Below are positions 11,401-23,720 of a DNA stretch of 64,000 nucleotides, piece by piece. Each line of letters begins with the position of its first letter. Positions within the stretch are counted from its first letter, which is position 1. A program made the translations under genes and the position numbers. The DNA lies in NCBI RefSeq assembly GCF_011075055.1, contig NC_058141.1:1860001-1924000 (forward strand). The letters run 5' to 3'. This stretch comes from Mangifera indica (lineage: Eukaryota; Streptophyta; Magnoliopsida; Sapindales; Anacardiaceae). The notes under the pieces were generated by a model, which was given only the letters and a program-made list of their open reading frames with translations, had not been told where the DNA came from and did not search any database.

Positions 11401-13701
11401 CTGGGAGTCTTTCTAGTTTCTACGAAATTTGCAGAGGATTGGAACTTGCTAGGAATTTCCAGTTTCCTATTCTGAGAGAGGTATTGATCCTGTAATATCA
11501 ATAGAATAGTTTGTTTTCATTGTTATCTTTTTGCAATTAACGTCCATTAATTTTTCATTTTCCTTTTCCAGCCACCACAGTCTTTTCTCACAACAATGGA
11601 AGAGTATATAAGGGAGGCACCCCGGGTGGTTACTGTTCCTAGTGAGCCATTGGTAGGTACAAATTTAGTGATGTATATAATACAGTGTTTTACAACTTTA
11701 ATTTCCCTTTTATTACTATTATTATTATTATTTATATATTTATAGGCATCTGACTAGCTTTATCATTTTCAAGAACAAAAAGGAGTCACAAATAAAGGCA
11801 GCATAATGTTAAGAGTGTGAGTGAGAAATGAGTGTAAATTGTCAAAATCGCAGAACGTGAACAGTTTTCTGATGTGATTGAGGATGTCATTTACATTAAA
11901 GCTAAAGAAATGGTACTGGTGTCCCATATTTTATGGTTGAATACTGGCTGGTATATTAAGAAACATATGAAGGAAGATCAGGGCTAAAGTAAGGTGAGAG
12001 TTGAGGCGGATGAAGAGTGTTGAAAATGGAATAAATTTATTTGAGACAAGTATGGTAAGTTGAGGAAGATGAGAGTTTCTTCAGGCAGTTTTGCAATGTG
12101 AAACAAAATCATGATGTTGCCCTCAATGAGAAGGAATTGAATCACACGTCCTGGGGTTTTTGCACTACTGGAATTATAAGTTGAGAAATGATGCATGTTG
12201 AGGATTTCTTGATTTTTGCTTGACAATAGTGAAGCAGATACTTAGTGCCATTAAATCACTCTAGTTCTCTATGCTTATTTTCCCGAGTATTGTTTTAAGA
12301 ATGTATGTTCCTGTAAGACTAACTTGTGATTATTGACAGCTACTAACATACAGACCTGATGAAGGTCCTTCAGAAGATGCAAATATTCCTAGTGATGAAC
12401 CTGTGCCTCAACCTGTGGATGAAGTCGCTGTCTCTAGTATGGAGGTTACACCTCCTACTCCATCTCCTCCTCCTCCACAGAACAACAATGATTCTGCAGA
12501 TCTGCTGGTAATCGATATTGGGTTTGGTATATTTGTTCTCAAAATATACCATTTTTTATAACATTTTATTATGTTTACCCATTCTGGTGGGATCAGGGAT
12601 TGAGCTTTGCCGCACCTGACGCATCAGCAATTGAGGACAGTAATGCCTTGGCTCTGGCCATAGTGCCATCCGAACTTGGTAATGCTAATTTATTGTTGTT
12701 TTTCTCAACAGTATTTCCGACTTGTGCTTCTACAATTTTTGTTGCTTTTTATGTTCATCAAGAGTATCCTTTTCCTTTAGGTGCTAGTACTCCAACGTTC
12801 AATTCACAGTCGGGTCAACCAAAAGATTTCGATCCTACTGGATGGGAGCTTGCCCTGGTCACCACACCAAGTACCGACATATCTGCAGCTAATGACAGAA
12901 AATTGGTATGGCCTTCTTGTGGTATTATCATGAGTCTGTCAATCTGCAGTAGTGGGTGTAGCCTAGAATGTTTTGCATTTTTTAGTTTGAAAATATTCAT
13001 TAATTCTTTTTTTCTATAGCCATAGGAAGCCTTAGTTAAACCCAAACTTGTAAAAATTAGCAATAAGGTTTGATCCAAACTGAGCCAATTTAGTTCAGTG
13101 TTCGGTTTGATTCGAGCCAAATTCGAGTTGGAGTTTCAATTTGACAACTAATCTTGAGTCTGGCTCAAATCTCTTGCCGGCAACACTGTTTATCTGGTCA
13201 ATGAGATCTCAAGCTGGACATTATAGATTTAAGCTGAGTTTGAGTAGCCCATGTTTGGATTTGAATTGGCTTGGCTCGAATCAAGTCTTGGGAAGTGTCT
13301 ATTTTCCTAATGTTGTCAATTAATGCTAGGCTGGTGGACTGGACTCCCTGACGCTGAACAGTTTGTACGATGAAGCGGCATATAGAGCGCAACAGCCTGT
13401 TTATGGAGCGCCAGCTCCAAATCCATTTGAGGTGCAAGATCCATTTTCCATGTCGCACACAATTGCTCCCCCTCCTTCAGTTCAAATGGCAGCAATGTCT
13501 CAGCCACAGACCAATCCCTTCGGACCATATCAACCAACCTTCCAGCCTCATTTGCAGCCATTGCCGCAGATGCAGCCACAGCAACATATGATGATGACCC
13601 CATCAAACCCATTCGGTGACACCAGTTTTGGGACACTTCCTATGAATCCTGCAGCTCATCCGCAAACAACCAATCCTTTTGGCACACCAGGTCTTTTGTA
13701 A
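5498..13701 (+). CDS. ANTH-domain clathrin assembly protein (AP180/CALM type), 15 exons
   Basis: Exons: 5498-5587, 5679-5748, 6006-6103, 7307-7445, 7611-7738, 9675-9767, 9987-10037, 10603-10668, 10769-10834, 11400-11480, 11572-11652, 12340-12507, 12597-12678, 12781-12905, 13330-13701. All introns are GT-AG and the frame stays open, giving 569 aa. Residues about 25-295 form an ANTH domain. The PIP2-binding signature K(x)9KxRH is intact (Lys38, Lys48, Arg50, His51). The C-terminal tail is Pro/Gln-rich and disordered, with four NPF motifs (477, 508, 539, 561) that would bind EH-domain proteins and one DPF motif (483) typical of AP-2 binding. It closely resembles Arabidopsis At2g01600/At1g14910 (PICALM1 group; 571 aa for At2g01600 from memory). 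The inferred role is as an adaptor linking membrane PIP2, cargo and clathrin during endocytosis. The start is fixed by the conserved [12 protein letters not shown] opening. Confidence 0.95.
10921..11345. repeat. AT-rich MITE-like insertion in intron 9 (possibly hAT-like)
   Basis: This intronic block begins TAGGGTATGTTGGTTTGG and ends with ATACACCCTTA, roughly complementary to the start. The 'GGGT(A/G)TG TTTGG' style of terminus is common in plant hAT-type MITEs. A related, longer copy lies at about 38440-39396 and shares both end regions, including GAATCAAATAA near the right end. The target duplication is not clear. It sits well inside the intron and does not disturb splice sites. Confidence 0.4.
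13030..13320. repeat. Dispersed direct/inverted repeat in intron 14 of the clathrin adaptor gene
   Basis: Intron 14 (12906-13329) is filled with phrases such as TTTGATTCGAGCCAAATTCG and their near complements. The same vocabulary recurs at 16590-16850, 33740-34290, 39590-40390, 45480-45700, 46005-46290, 51940-52110, 53100-53300 and 53640-53940. It looks like remnants of one dispersed non-coding family. Short open frames on both strands here are not exons, because the splice sites on both sides join in frame. Confidence 0.45.
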
Positions 13702-15647
13702 TGACACGCATTGAAGCTTCTGAAATGTGTAGTAATTTTTCTCGGGTGCAGTTGGTTTTGGCATTTTTTGTTCCATAAAATTGGTACATTGGGGCCTGAG
13801 TTGATGGCTTGTCTGGGTTGTCCGAGTGGATGGTAAAAGATGTAATAATAATTAGTTGATATATATTTTTTGTCCATCTTCCGCACTGAAATAAATATTT
13901 TTTGTCCATCTTCTCTTTACTGAAGTTCTGATGAGATTCGATGTGACGGTGCTGATGTGGTTGATTCCAAACCTAAAATTTATTCTCATATTTTGCTTAG
14001 AGCTTCTGACTATGTTGTTATATCAATTGGGGATGGATGATATGAACTACTTAAGTTTGAATTTATATTTGGCTTGAATAAATTGAACTTAAGTTAAAAT
14101 TCTAGCACTACTTAAATGCTAGTGCATGTCAGGGAATCTTCTTCTTTGGTGGTCTTGCATTTTCTTCTCTGTTGATCTCTCTTCTTATTTTTCAACGGCA
14201 GAGACTCTTTGTTTTTTTTTATGATTTGTCTTTTTGTGACAATTTTTCTTTTTTGCTGATTCAGTATCATTTTCTATTTTGGTTCAAATGAGTTAAATTC
14301 AAATTGAAGGTTTTAATATAGCCCCAGTTTGAGTGGTTGCAAGGGAATTTTCTTCTCCAAAGATCTTACTTTTCTTTTATTCTCCACGATTTTTTTTTTT
14401 TTCATTTTTTTGCCTTTTCATTTGGTAATTTTTGCTCCTCAATAATTTGTTGTGGTCTTCTTTGATATTACTGTTTACCCATTAATTAAGTCGAGCTTGA
14501 TCTTGAGTTCATCTTTCTGGCTTTGAGCTGAGTTTAAGTCATTAATTGTTCGGATTGGTTAAGTTCAAATCCACCCGGTAACATTACAATTATAATCCCG
14601 GAGATTGGCTTACCCATAGAAGAAAAAAGCAATTGAATAATGATATTGGCCCATGTCCTCTTCATCAACCAAAATTTAAAAGATAAATCGGATTCTGTGA
14701 GTTCTGTGCTTGAGATATACGACATGCTAGAGGGGCTCCATCAATTTCTGTGAATTAGTTCTAGTTTTCCATTGGATACCATTCCTAGTAAAGAACAAAA
14801 AGATGCATAATAAAAATTGTGATGGGCAAGTTATTGATACAAAGCTATAAAAATAATAATTAAAGAATAACACTTCATCTACAAATATTTTTTAATAAAT
14901 AAAAATAAACTAACGTATCATCATTTGATTAGAAGAAGTTAAAGATGAATAGAAGAAAAATTATAAAAGAAGTATGCGAAGAAAAAAATTATCGGAGAAC
15001 TTGAATCTACCAATGACTTTATGATGATTTGTTGAATTTGAGCCGATTTGACTCAATCAAGACCAAATTAATTTGATTCTCATCTAACCCTACTCAAAGT
15101 AAGAAACTTAGACATCCAAAGGAATCCCAACCCTAGGCTCTTGTGGAATCACGGGCGTGCAACACATGTGCTTTATAATTTTTTACATGCTTCGGAATTA
15201 TCATGCAATGTTTCTTACTGGGGAATCTCTTTTTTATGTTATTGTTATGCATGCTTCATAATAGGATTGGCTCAGTCACTTTGCTTCTTGCTTTACATCA
15301 AAACATGTTGGTGTCATCAAAATTTCCCTTTTTATTCATTAAAAAAAAAATAATAATAATAAACAAAATTTTCGATTGGATTAGGGAAATGTATAATAAA
15401 GAGAAATACTGAAGTTTCTTTTTTTTTAATTGGTTCGTTTTTATATCCTTAAACAATAAAACTATATGCACACAATTTTGAGTATTTAATTAAATATTCA
15501 ATTAATATATTCATCATATGATTAGATAATTTTAAATTAAAAATCAATTAATACTAAATCATATAATAACATATTATTTGAATATCCAATTAGATACTTA
15601 AAACTAGATGCACATAATATTGTTTATTGTAAATATAATTAAAAAAG
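13702..15647. other. 3' UTR of the clathrin adaptor gene, then intergenic
   Basis: A candidate polyadenylation signal AATAAA lies at 13890-13895, inside a small tandem duplication of TATTTTTTGTCCATCTTC at about 13863 and 13896. Beyond about 13930 no gene is supported. Short ORFs at 14534-14725 and 15141-15412 lack recognisable domains. 15475-15600 is AT-rich with inverted repeats similar to the window's MITE family. Confidence 0.5.
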
Positions 15648-16448
15648 GGCCAAAGGACTTATTCCAACCCAAAGTATCTTTTTATCTCAAGTTCCCACCT
15701 CTTAACTTTGAAAATCTTAAACACTCATCTATGGGTGGTTAAAATTAATGGTTTTAGAGGCAAAATCGTTATTTTATCTATAATATTAAAAATAAAATAA
15801 AATTTAATCCCCTTTCCTCTCCTCCTAAACCTTAAAAACTAAAAGTTTCCCTCTAACCCAAGTTTTAAAAAATGACATTTCTCCCTAGAGTTTAGTTTCC
15901 ATATCTCCGACACCAAATTCGATATCATCGTCGACAACGAATATCTTCTGATGTCTTCTCTCCCCTTGGCGGCCAAACTTCTCTCATTTGAAAACTTAGG
16001 CGATGTTGATTGATGCCAAAAATAAGACGAAGACAAGATCCGATAAAGATGAGAGATCTCGTCTCTCGTCTTTGTTGGGGAGACAATGTTTCGTTTTTTC
16101 TGACAAAACATTATCTCTTGCTGGGTTTAAGATTACTAGTCGGAGGGAGAGATGATAAGAGAGCAACCGCCGGAGGAAGAAAAAGGGGATGCCATCAAAG
16201 AAGTACTGGAGATGACGTTGGAGTTTGAAAACTAGTCCCTAAGGGAGAGGGGGGGAATGTCATTTTTTAAAACTTGGTCTATGAGCAAAATTATTAGTTT
16301 TTAGAGTTTTGGGGGAAAAAGAAATAAAATTTTAAGGGTAGGGTTTCATTAACTTTAACTGCTCATGAGTGAATAAATGGGATTTTCAAAATTAAGCAGT
16401 GGAAACTGAGATAAAAGGATACTTTGGGTGGGAGATAGTCCTTTGGCC
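15648..16448. mobile_element. Foldback Mutator-like element, copy E
   Basis: The left terminus GGCCAAAGGACTTATTCCAA and right terminus GGGTGGGAGATAGTCC then TTTGGCC are a clear terminal inverted repeat. The arms run inward as an imperfect palindrome, with family phrases such as TCCCTAGAGTTT on the left and the GGGGGAATGTCATTTTT stretch on the right. The centre (15890-16210) is GC-richer but shows no recognisable coding sequence. The 9-bp flanks match only weakly. Confidence 0.7.
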
Positions 16449-17280
16449 TAAAATATATATTGCATATTTTTTTTTTTTTGTTTTTAATAATCTATGAATT
16501 CCTAAATTTTCTTTACAAACTCGATTTCAAAATTGGAACTCTTGTAAAACCAACAATTTGTAGGAATATAGGTAGATTTGATCAAAGTTGAGTCAAGTCT
16601 AAGGTTAGTTTAAGTTTATATTGAATTTGTAATATTTAACTTGAGTTTATGTAAGTTAGTTTAAGAACTCTCATCGAGGTGAACAATGTTACCAGAAGAA
16701 TAAATAGTGTCATTAATAGATTAATCAATATTATTAAAAGGACAAACACGTTAATCTTAAATTAAGTTATCAAATTTAAACTCTAACCCAAAATTGACTC
16801 ATTTAATCTAAATTGTGGATTCAAATTAACTCGGTTGAGATCAAATCCAACCCTATCTAAGAAGCATTTGTAGGAATACACCATAGGATTTTGATAATCA
16901 AACTAAGAGGTTATCATATATTCTCATGATTATATGGAATTAAAGGCAATTTTCTAAATTTATAGAGTTAAAAAACTATCAAGTTTTAAATCAATAGTAA
17001 CATTCTTCTTCTCTCTCTCTCTTTTTTTTTCTTTTTTAATCTTTTTCCTTTTTAGAGGAAAAGAGATAATTTTAAAATTTTCAAAAGCCGAAGTGTAGGG
17101 GGGAGAGGGCCGAGAAGCTTAAAAAGAGTATGGCGAAAAGCAAAAGAAAGAAAACTTAGGGCCCAATGGCCCCACAGGCCGCATCCCACGACTCTCAAAA
17201 CCATCTCAATCTTCACCATTACATTCATAATATCCATTTGGGTTTTCCTTTTTTAATTTTTAATTTTAAATATTTTATAA
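16449..17280. other. Intergenic, dispersed repeat vocabulary
   Basis: 16590-16850 shares phrases with 46005-46290, including a GTTACC/AATAAATAGTGTCATTAATA-like block flanked by Leu/Ser-poor TTGAGTT-type repeats. 16950-17230 contains a CT-rich run and a 61-codon minus-strand frame with no recognisable product. No gene is supported. Confidence 0.4.
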
Positions 17281-17447
17281 GAGTAATATTATATGTTTTT
17301 ATTTTATATATACAAATATATATATAATTATATATATTATAATATAATTAGATATTACTTTATTTTTAATTCAAAATACCTAATAATATAAAGACACATA
17401 CTATATATATATTTGTGTATCTAAAATAGATATACATGGTTTTATTG
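17281..17447. mobile_element. About 170-bp AT-rich MITE, family M copy 1
   Basis: It starts GAGTAATATTATATG and ends with a degraded complement, ATACATGGTTTTATTG. The centre has the shared block ATTACTTTATTTTTAATTCA. The same architecture occurs at 34922-35092, 36992-37162, 38081-38250 and 53406-53575. No coding capacity. Confidence 0.55.
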
Positions 17448-19990
17448 ATTTTATAAATAGTATTATATGTATAAATAATATACGTAATTTCAGCTACAAA
17501 TAATAATATATTATCATATGATAGATAGTTTTATATTAAAAATAAAATAATACTTAATTATATAATAATATCTTATTATTTATATACAAAATTATATATA
17601 TCTTCTATATATATAATTTTATAGATTTTCTAATTTCAATAATGTAACACTTTAGCGTTACATCAAACATTAAAACCTTAACTTACAAAATTACGAAATT
17701 ACTTTTCATTAATATTAAGCGGAAACATACAAAAGAAAAAAAAACAAAAACAAAAAAGTCTAATAATAAAAATCACAAATTATAAGTAGTCTTAATACAA
17801 CATAAACATAAAACAAGGCTATAATAACTATAACGCCCCCATGTCGGCTCCATTTAATACTTAAATAAATTCTTAACTTATACCTAGACCTAGTAGTTGA
17901 TGCCATTAAGTTGTGTTTTTATTGTGCTAATTCAGATTTCATACCAAATATCTTAAACGTAAATCAGATCTAAAATAGAATCATGTTAAATTTTTTAATC
18001 TTAAATTGAATAAAAAAAATTTTCAAATTGATTTGATTTGATCCGAATTAGTTGAAACTATGTAATAGATAAAATTGTGTCAAAGCGCAACATGTAATGA
18101 CATGATTTGCTACGAAAAAACAAAAGACATTTTCTTATGAAACATTGTTTTGTCAAAACTCAATTGTTTTATTTTAAGTTTATACTAATAGTTTTTTTAT
18201 TGTCTATTTATATGATAAATTATAAAGATAAAAAAACATAATATTATAATCAAGAATCTAAATAAGTTTACAACTTTAGCTTCAAAATAATACAATTGAT
18301 AATCAACGAAATTAACAACTACTAATCAAATATTTAAGAAATTTTATTTTCAATTTATATGATTAAATGTGACTGACATAAATATTAAAACTATTAATAA
18401 ATACACAAATATGAAACACCAAATATAATAAGTTCAAATCAGTAGCACTTTTAATACATTAACGAAAAAAAAAACAAAAAATAGTTTTTTACAAGTATGC
18501 TGAAAAGAGTTATTAGATCAAAGTGAATATCTTTAGATGATGTAGATTTGGTATTTGGTGATACAGTGCCAATTTTTTTCTTGATTCAAATTAAAGAATA
18601 GAAATTTTGTGGAGTGAAATTCTTTCTATCAAATGATAAAAAAATAAAAGTTATTGAAAATTTTTTACTGTTATAATGTCATGTAATATTTTGTTTAAAA
18701 TTTTTAGATTAGTTCATGTCAATTCGAATTGGTTTCATGTCAACCCTAACCTAACCCAATTTTTAAGGGTCAACCTGACCCTGACCCAAATTACTTTATG
18801 TGTTAAAAATTATAACCCTAACTCAATTTTTTTTTTTTGTATCGGATTAATAAATTGTGTCATATTTTGTCAAGCTAATTATACAACATACATTCATAAC
18901 CTTAAATATATATAAAATAACATAAATTTATTTGAGACATACCTATGAGTGTTACAATTAATTGATACTTGTATATGGTTGGCTAGCACAGCTAAGTTTG
19001 ATGAATCAATTGAAGCGTTATTATTTTCCTAATCATGGAAGAGTAATATTTTATAAATAAATTGTGGATATTAATAGGTATAAATAAATTGACATATTAT
19101 CATATGATCAAGTGATTTAATTGTTTATTTTATTTCTAATTTAAAATCATCTAATGACAGATCATATTACACTCCTATGCAAATCTCACAAAAAAAAAAT
19201 ACGAAAAAGATATTGAATAATATGTATAGACATCCCACATTGTTTGGGATGCCAACATAAGATTTGTGAAATAGCATATGAACCATAAACTATCAAGACT
19301 TATTTTGAGTTATAAAACCTAAAAGCAAAATTTTGATAAGATAATTTATTCAAAATAGACAATATCTTAACAATAATTTGGATTTTTCTCAGGATAACAT
19401 TATACATAAAACATAATCATATAATAATTATCCTTATTCCAAAATTTAATTAATCATTTCCATTATACCATGCATTTATTTCATGAAAACTGAAAAATTA
19501 TATTATTAATATGCATGAATGATAATATAAGAACGATAATATAATTGGAAGAGTTTTGAAAGAGTACCTTGATAGATTCTTCAAATAGATTTTGGAAGAA
19601 CTCAAGTTAAAGAAAATCCTTTTTTATTTACTCTTGCAATTGAGACAAACTTCCTCTTTACATAGATGAGGAAGTATAACTGTTCCGAATTTTAACTGAT
19701 TTTGAATCCATGACATAATAATCAAGACTTTACACATGGCTAACCAGTTGATGCAAAATGATAAATATAAAGTTTTACACATGGCGTATTAGTCAACGCA
19801 AAATGATAAATTTTAATAAAAACACTGGGGTCTTTGTCTTTCACGTGTTTTCTAATATTGATTTCATGGAAGTAAAGTTTCTAAGTGTCGGCAACATCTT
19901 GGGCATTGATTTGTTGAGTGTCGGTAACATCTCATCCTTCTATTTATATTCTGTTTATTAGATACATTTCGCATTTTATGTGTCGATCAT
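17448..19990. other. AT-rich gene-free region with retroelement-like fragments
   Basis: 17635-17900 contains a 7-bp stem ATGTAAC/GTTACAT and phrases such as AAGCGGAAAC that recall plant Ty3-gypsy LTR remnants, at low confidence. 18690-18800 holds the complementary phrases CAACCCTAACC and AGGGTCAACCTGACCC, another dispersed repeat. No protein-coding gene is supported; ORFs here are short and without domains. Confidence 0.35.
19731..19812. repeat. Two-copy tandem repeat, unit about 43 bp
   Basis: TTTACACATGGC followed by GATGCAAAATGATAAAT is repeated once with a few changes about 43 bp on. Just downstream, a shorter phrase AGTGTCGGYAACATCT is also present twice (about 19883 and 19916). These lie at the left edge of the pararetrovirus remnant and may mark its flank. 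Confidence 0.5.
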
Positions 19991-20049
19991 TTGAAGGTTA
20001 GTCTCATCCTTTCCTCTTTTGGGCCTTAGACAATTTTAAGCTTTATCTT

Positions 20050-21560
20050 TAGAGTCCATAAATAGTCCAAAGGCATCTTCGTTTTCTTTTTCCTCAGTTG
20101 GGATTTTAGCCTAGGCTTTTGCTTGGGCTTCAGCCTTGGCTTCTACTTAGGCCTTAGCTTCCTGAGTTAATATGAGCTGAAGAGTCTCTTTTGTTGTTTC
20201 CATTAGGCTTTGTTGAAAGATATTTTGGATCCTAAATCCATCAGCTATCTCTTGGAGTTGAGCTCGATTCCCTTTAAACAGAGTATCTTGAACTTTTGCG
20301 TATTTACTTGGTAAAGTTACTATAATTCCTTTGTCTTTATGAACTGTAGTATTCCTTTGCAGAAGTTCATCAATTTTGGACTAGACTTGTTACCTATATA
20401 AATTCTTGTCTAATACCAATCCTTTTTATCAAGGTTCTTTACTATTTGTTGTAGTGCATATCGTCTTATGGAGACATCTTCTCGAACCATTAATCCATAC
20501 TATGGTTCTCCTATAACAAACTCCCATATCTACACAAGTTAAATATTATCATTCCCTGTATAGAAGAAGTGATAATGCAAGTAAATGTGTGAATCTTTCG
20601 ATCTAAGATGCATAACGCTTGTTTTACTACGTCTAGTATGTGAGGATCCACCATTGCTTCCTGTGCATCTATCTTTATTGCATTTATCCATAATCTTTTC
20701 AAGAGTTGTCCGCAGTTTCCTCTTCTAAAGAGTTTCCATGGAACATGCAATTCTATAGCTCTATTTGCAAAAACAAATAAACTTGCCAGAAGATCATTTA
20801 CTTCTTCTTCTTACCAATAGGTTGTTAATGTTTCCAATGTAACTAGTTCTAAATAAGGCATAACAAAATTAGCTATATCTTTGGGTATCCTAGTTTTTAG
20901 AAAAAATTGTCTCCAAAGAATTGATCTCCCCAAGAGCTCCTCTTTTTCGTAATATATCTTGTCTACTTTTAGCCATGCTAGCCTTTACATTAACTAACTA
21001 AGCTCTACTAGCCCTAAGCCTATTGCAGTGGCTATTCAGCACTGAACTTCTAAGTCATCCCATAATGTTTTATTGGATTCTGTTAGTTTAAGGTTTTCAG
21101 GAAAGTCGAAGTTGTCTACAGTATTTATCATCTCCTATAACTTCTTCTTTTCCTTTTCCTGCTTTGCAACAGTTTTATCTTGCCTTTGGGCAGTCTCAAC
21201 CTTTTTAGGTTTTCCTCTAATCTTTTTGAAGTTTTTCTCCTTATTGGTGTTTGCATTAATTTTAATTTCTCTATTTAATATAGAGTTTTTGTTACTACAT
21301 TCGCCAATTTCAAAGTTCCTTTTTTTATTCGAGTTTCTCTTTCTATCAGAGTTAGCTTTTTGCTGTATTGCTAGCTTTTGTATATCCACCAAGCTGCTTA
21401 TGTTGGCTTTCTGATATTATGGGTTTTTCAAATCAGAATTTTTCGTTTTCAGTGAATGGGGACTTAGAATGTATTAATCCTATGGTGTTGCAAGTTTTTT
21501 CTATTTTTGAACATAAAATTAGTGTCGCATATAGAAACAACATTTTCTTTTAGTGCAGTA
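20050..21560 (-). pseudogene. 3'-terminal pararetrovirus region, possible inclusion-body/transactivator-like remnant
   Basis: Downstream of RNase H, the minus strand shows a strongly Lys/Asn-rich stretch (21135-21392, 85 codons open). A more ordinary stretch with Trp/Leu/Arg follows (20511-20750). Near 20095-20165 the predicted peptide alternates Glu-Ala-Lys-Ala type units, interrupted by stops. In several Caulimoviridae genera this position is occupied by the transactivator/inclusion-body protein. I cannot see enough conserved residues to assert that, so the assignment rests on position and composition. Confidence 0.35.
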
Positions 21561-21639
21561 ATTACCTATTTAATAACAGTGTTTAAGGGTTCTACTTTTT
21601 GTTCTTGCTTTTTCAGAGATTATGTTTTCCTGTTTGGAC

Positions 21640-22110
21640 AATTTCCTTAAATAGGTCATTGACCTATATTTAGAACAGGAGAAATGTCTTCCAGTTTCCT
21701 TTTGATCCATTTTTTTGTAAGGGTTTGGATAAAAAGTCTATCACAAAATTAGATTGATCAGATATATATTCGATTTTAATGTTATACTCAACAAACCAAA
21801 TTTGTCATCTAATTAATCTAATTTTGTCATCCTTTAAAAGAAGTTTCATAAATGAAGTTAAATACTTTTAATCTATCCTTAAAGTAATGTATTGACTGAT
21901 TACGAATAATTGAAATATGTCAATACATTATTTAGTGGCCAAAACCTTTTACTTATGAGTGGGATAGTTGATTTTAGCTACTGAGAATTTTTCTGATGCA
22001 TATTGAACAATTTGTTCAATATTATCAGTTCCTTTGACTTTAAGAACTTCTTCTCATTAATAATCAAAAGCATCAGTTTCTATCATAGAATCTGCTTCTT
22101 TTGGTAAAGT
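21640..22110 (-). pseudogene. Pararetroviral RNase H domain remnant
   Basis: The minus-strand peptide has the family signature beginning ETDA, then a later YAS.KFS..KINYP stretch, and ends with a D.S.FV.DFLSKP-like tail. These match the order of RNase H motifs in caulimovirus polymerase. Two consecutive in-frame stops (22054-22059) sit a few residues after ETDA, in the place where relatives usually have Trp/Gly residues. The domain cannot be functional. Confidence 0.65.
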
Positions 22111-22159
22111 TAAATATTGTGGGTTCTTAGACAAGTCTTTGGTTCAGATTACGCAGTTA

Positions 22160-22960
22160 GTGTCTTCAATAGTCCATTCCCATGGTACATTTGAACTTAC
22201 TTTCTTTGTTAATCCGTTTATAACCCTAGGTAAATTTAAGACATATTCCCTCATCTGATTCATTAGTCCGAGAAATTGTTGCAACATGTGTCTTGATTTT
22301 AACACATTAGAGAAGTCTAACAATTTCTTTGAAATATAGTCTTGGAGTTGAATGCCTCCTCCTCCAAATTTTACTCCTAAGAATTTAACTTTAGTCTAGA
22401 ACCACTCTATCTTTCGTTCAGATAGAATCATCTTGTTTTCAAAGAATCTTGTGGTCACTTTTTGTAGATGATTGATATGATCTTTCCTAGTTTTAGTAAA
22501 TACTAGTACATTGTCTACATAAACAACACAAAAGTCAAACAAGTCAAAGAAAACCTTGTCCATTTTCTTTTGAAAGATGGATAACACTTATTTTATCTTG
22601 AAGGGTAAAACTAACCATTCATATAATCCCTTTGGACATGTAAATGTCATCAAAGGTATACTTTCCTCAGACATCTTAATTTGCCAAAAATCTGACTTTA
22701 GATCAAATCGAGAAAAGATTTTTTCAAACCTTGTTTTATTTAATAAAGTTGATTTGTTCGATATTTTATGGGCATCATCTATAGTTTTGCTATTTAAAAT
22801 TCTATAGTCGATGCCCATCCTAACTTTTCCTCTAATTTGCTTTGCTTTATTGATCACCATCTAAGTGGAAGAAGAGTGTGGACTATTAGTTTCCCATATT
22901 AGCCCTTTAGTTAGTAATTCAGGTATTTGCTTCCTAAATTCCTCTTCTGTATCGGGAGAG
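22160..22960 (-). pseudogene. Pararetroviral reverse transcriptase remnant
   Basis: Two open stretches (22588-22860 and 22396-22587) carry the RT motifs: a MGIDYR-type motif, FDLKSDFWQI (usually FDLKSGFWQI), FTCPKGLYEW and the polymerase box at 22510-22521. The box reads YVDN where active enzymes have YxDD. Upstream sequence continues as RT N-terminus across an in-frame stop at 22861-22863. Downstream (22200-22390) the RT thumb-like phrase QQFLGLMN is readable. The Gly-to-Asp and Asp-to-Asn changes each need a single G-to-A change. Confidence 0.8.
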
Positions 22961-23439
22961 TACCTTCAAGAGTCTATTTTGATTCTATCTTTGGGGTTTT
23001 TCAGTTTTATTTCAGCAAATATATTGTTCATGTCTCAAAGTTTTAATGACATTTCATCAAAATAAAGAGAAAGTTCCTTTTTAAATCTTTTGATATCCTT
23101 GAGATTCAAAGAGTTTTTATGACCTCCATTTAATTCAAAGATTTCTTATTTTCTAAGGCATGCACCAGAAGATTCTTCTTCCAACGATCTAACTTGTGAA
23201 AACTTTTGGAATATCCTTTTACAAGTCATTCTCCTATTTTCTAGCTCAACTTCTAATATCCACAATTTCTCTTTTGGTTGTATAGAGAATATGATGTGTT
23301 TAGTTTCTTGCCTTAATTTTTTGGGTCTAAAGTCATTTCTAACTTTATCTATATCAGGTCTTGCTTGAATAGGAGTAATATGTCTTACAAGAATAATATG
23401 GTCATTATCTTGGATGAAAGACCTCACTTTTGCTTGTCC

Positions 23440-23720
23440 TCACAAAAATGAGTTTCTAATAATAAAGTCAACCTCTAAGTAGTCTAATAATAAGACCTCT
23501 CTTAGGATGAACTTTTTCTTATTTAATAGTATGGTTACATTATGGACAAATTCCGTAATCACACTTTGTTCTCCATTAACAACTATATTCATGATAAGTT
23601 GTTTTAGATATTTCTATAGTTCCTATAGAAAACAGTATCTTTGCGTTATACATTTTGTCACTCCTGTGTCTACCAGAATATCTAAAGTATAAGGCTCATA
23701 TTTTAGAAATTCCAATTCCG
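23440..23720 (-). pseudogene. Pararetroviral aspartic protease remnant
   Basis: The catalytic triplet Asp-Thr-Gly lies at 23662-23670 in the context LDILVDTG, which fits the retroviral-type aspartic protease. It lies between the movement-protein and RT remnants as expected for a caulimovirid polyprotein. The surrounding frame is interrupted, so only the active-site segment is confidently recognised. Confidence 0.6.

Noticed and set aside
12600..13120. Long frames reading through exons 13-14 and their introns on both strands
   Set aside because: The GT-AG junctions at 12678/12781 and 12905/13330 give the conserved protein; the longer frames are read-through or antisense shadows.
13198..13636. 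Minus-strand ORFs of 86-106 codons opposite the last exon
   Set aside because: They are antisense to the Pro/Gln-rich coding exon; their composition simply mirrors it.
17052..17237. 61-codon minus-strand ORF with a hydrophobic start
   Set aside because: No domain, no neighbouring exon signals, and composition follows local CT-rich sequence.
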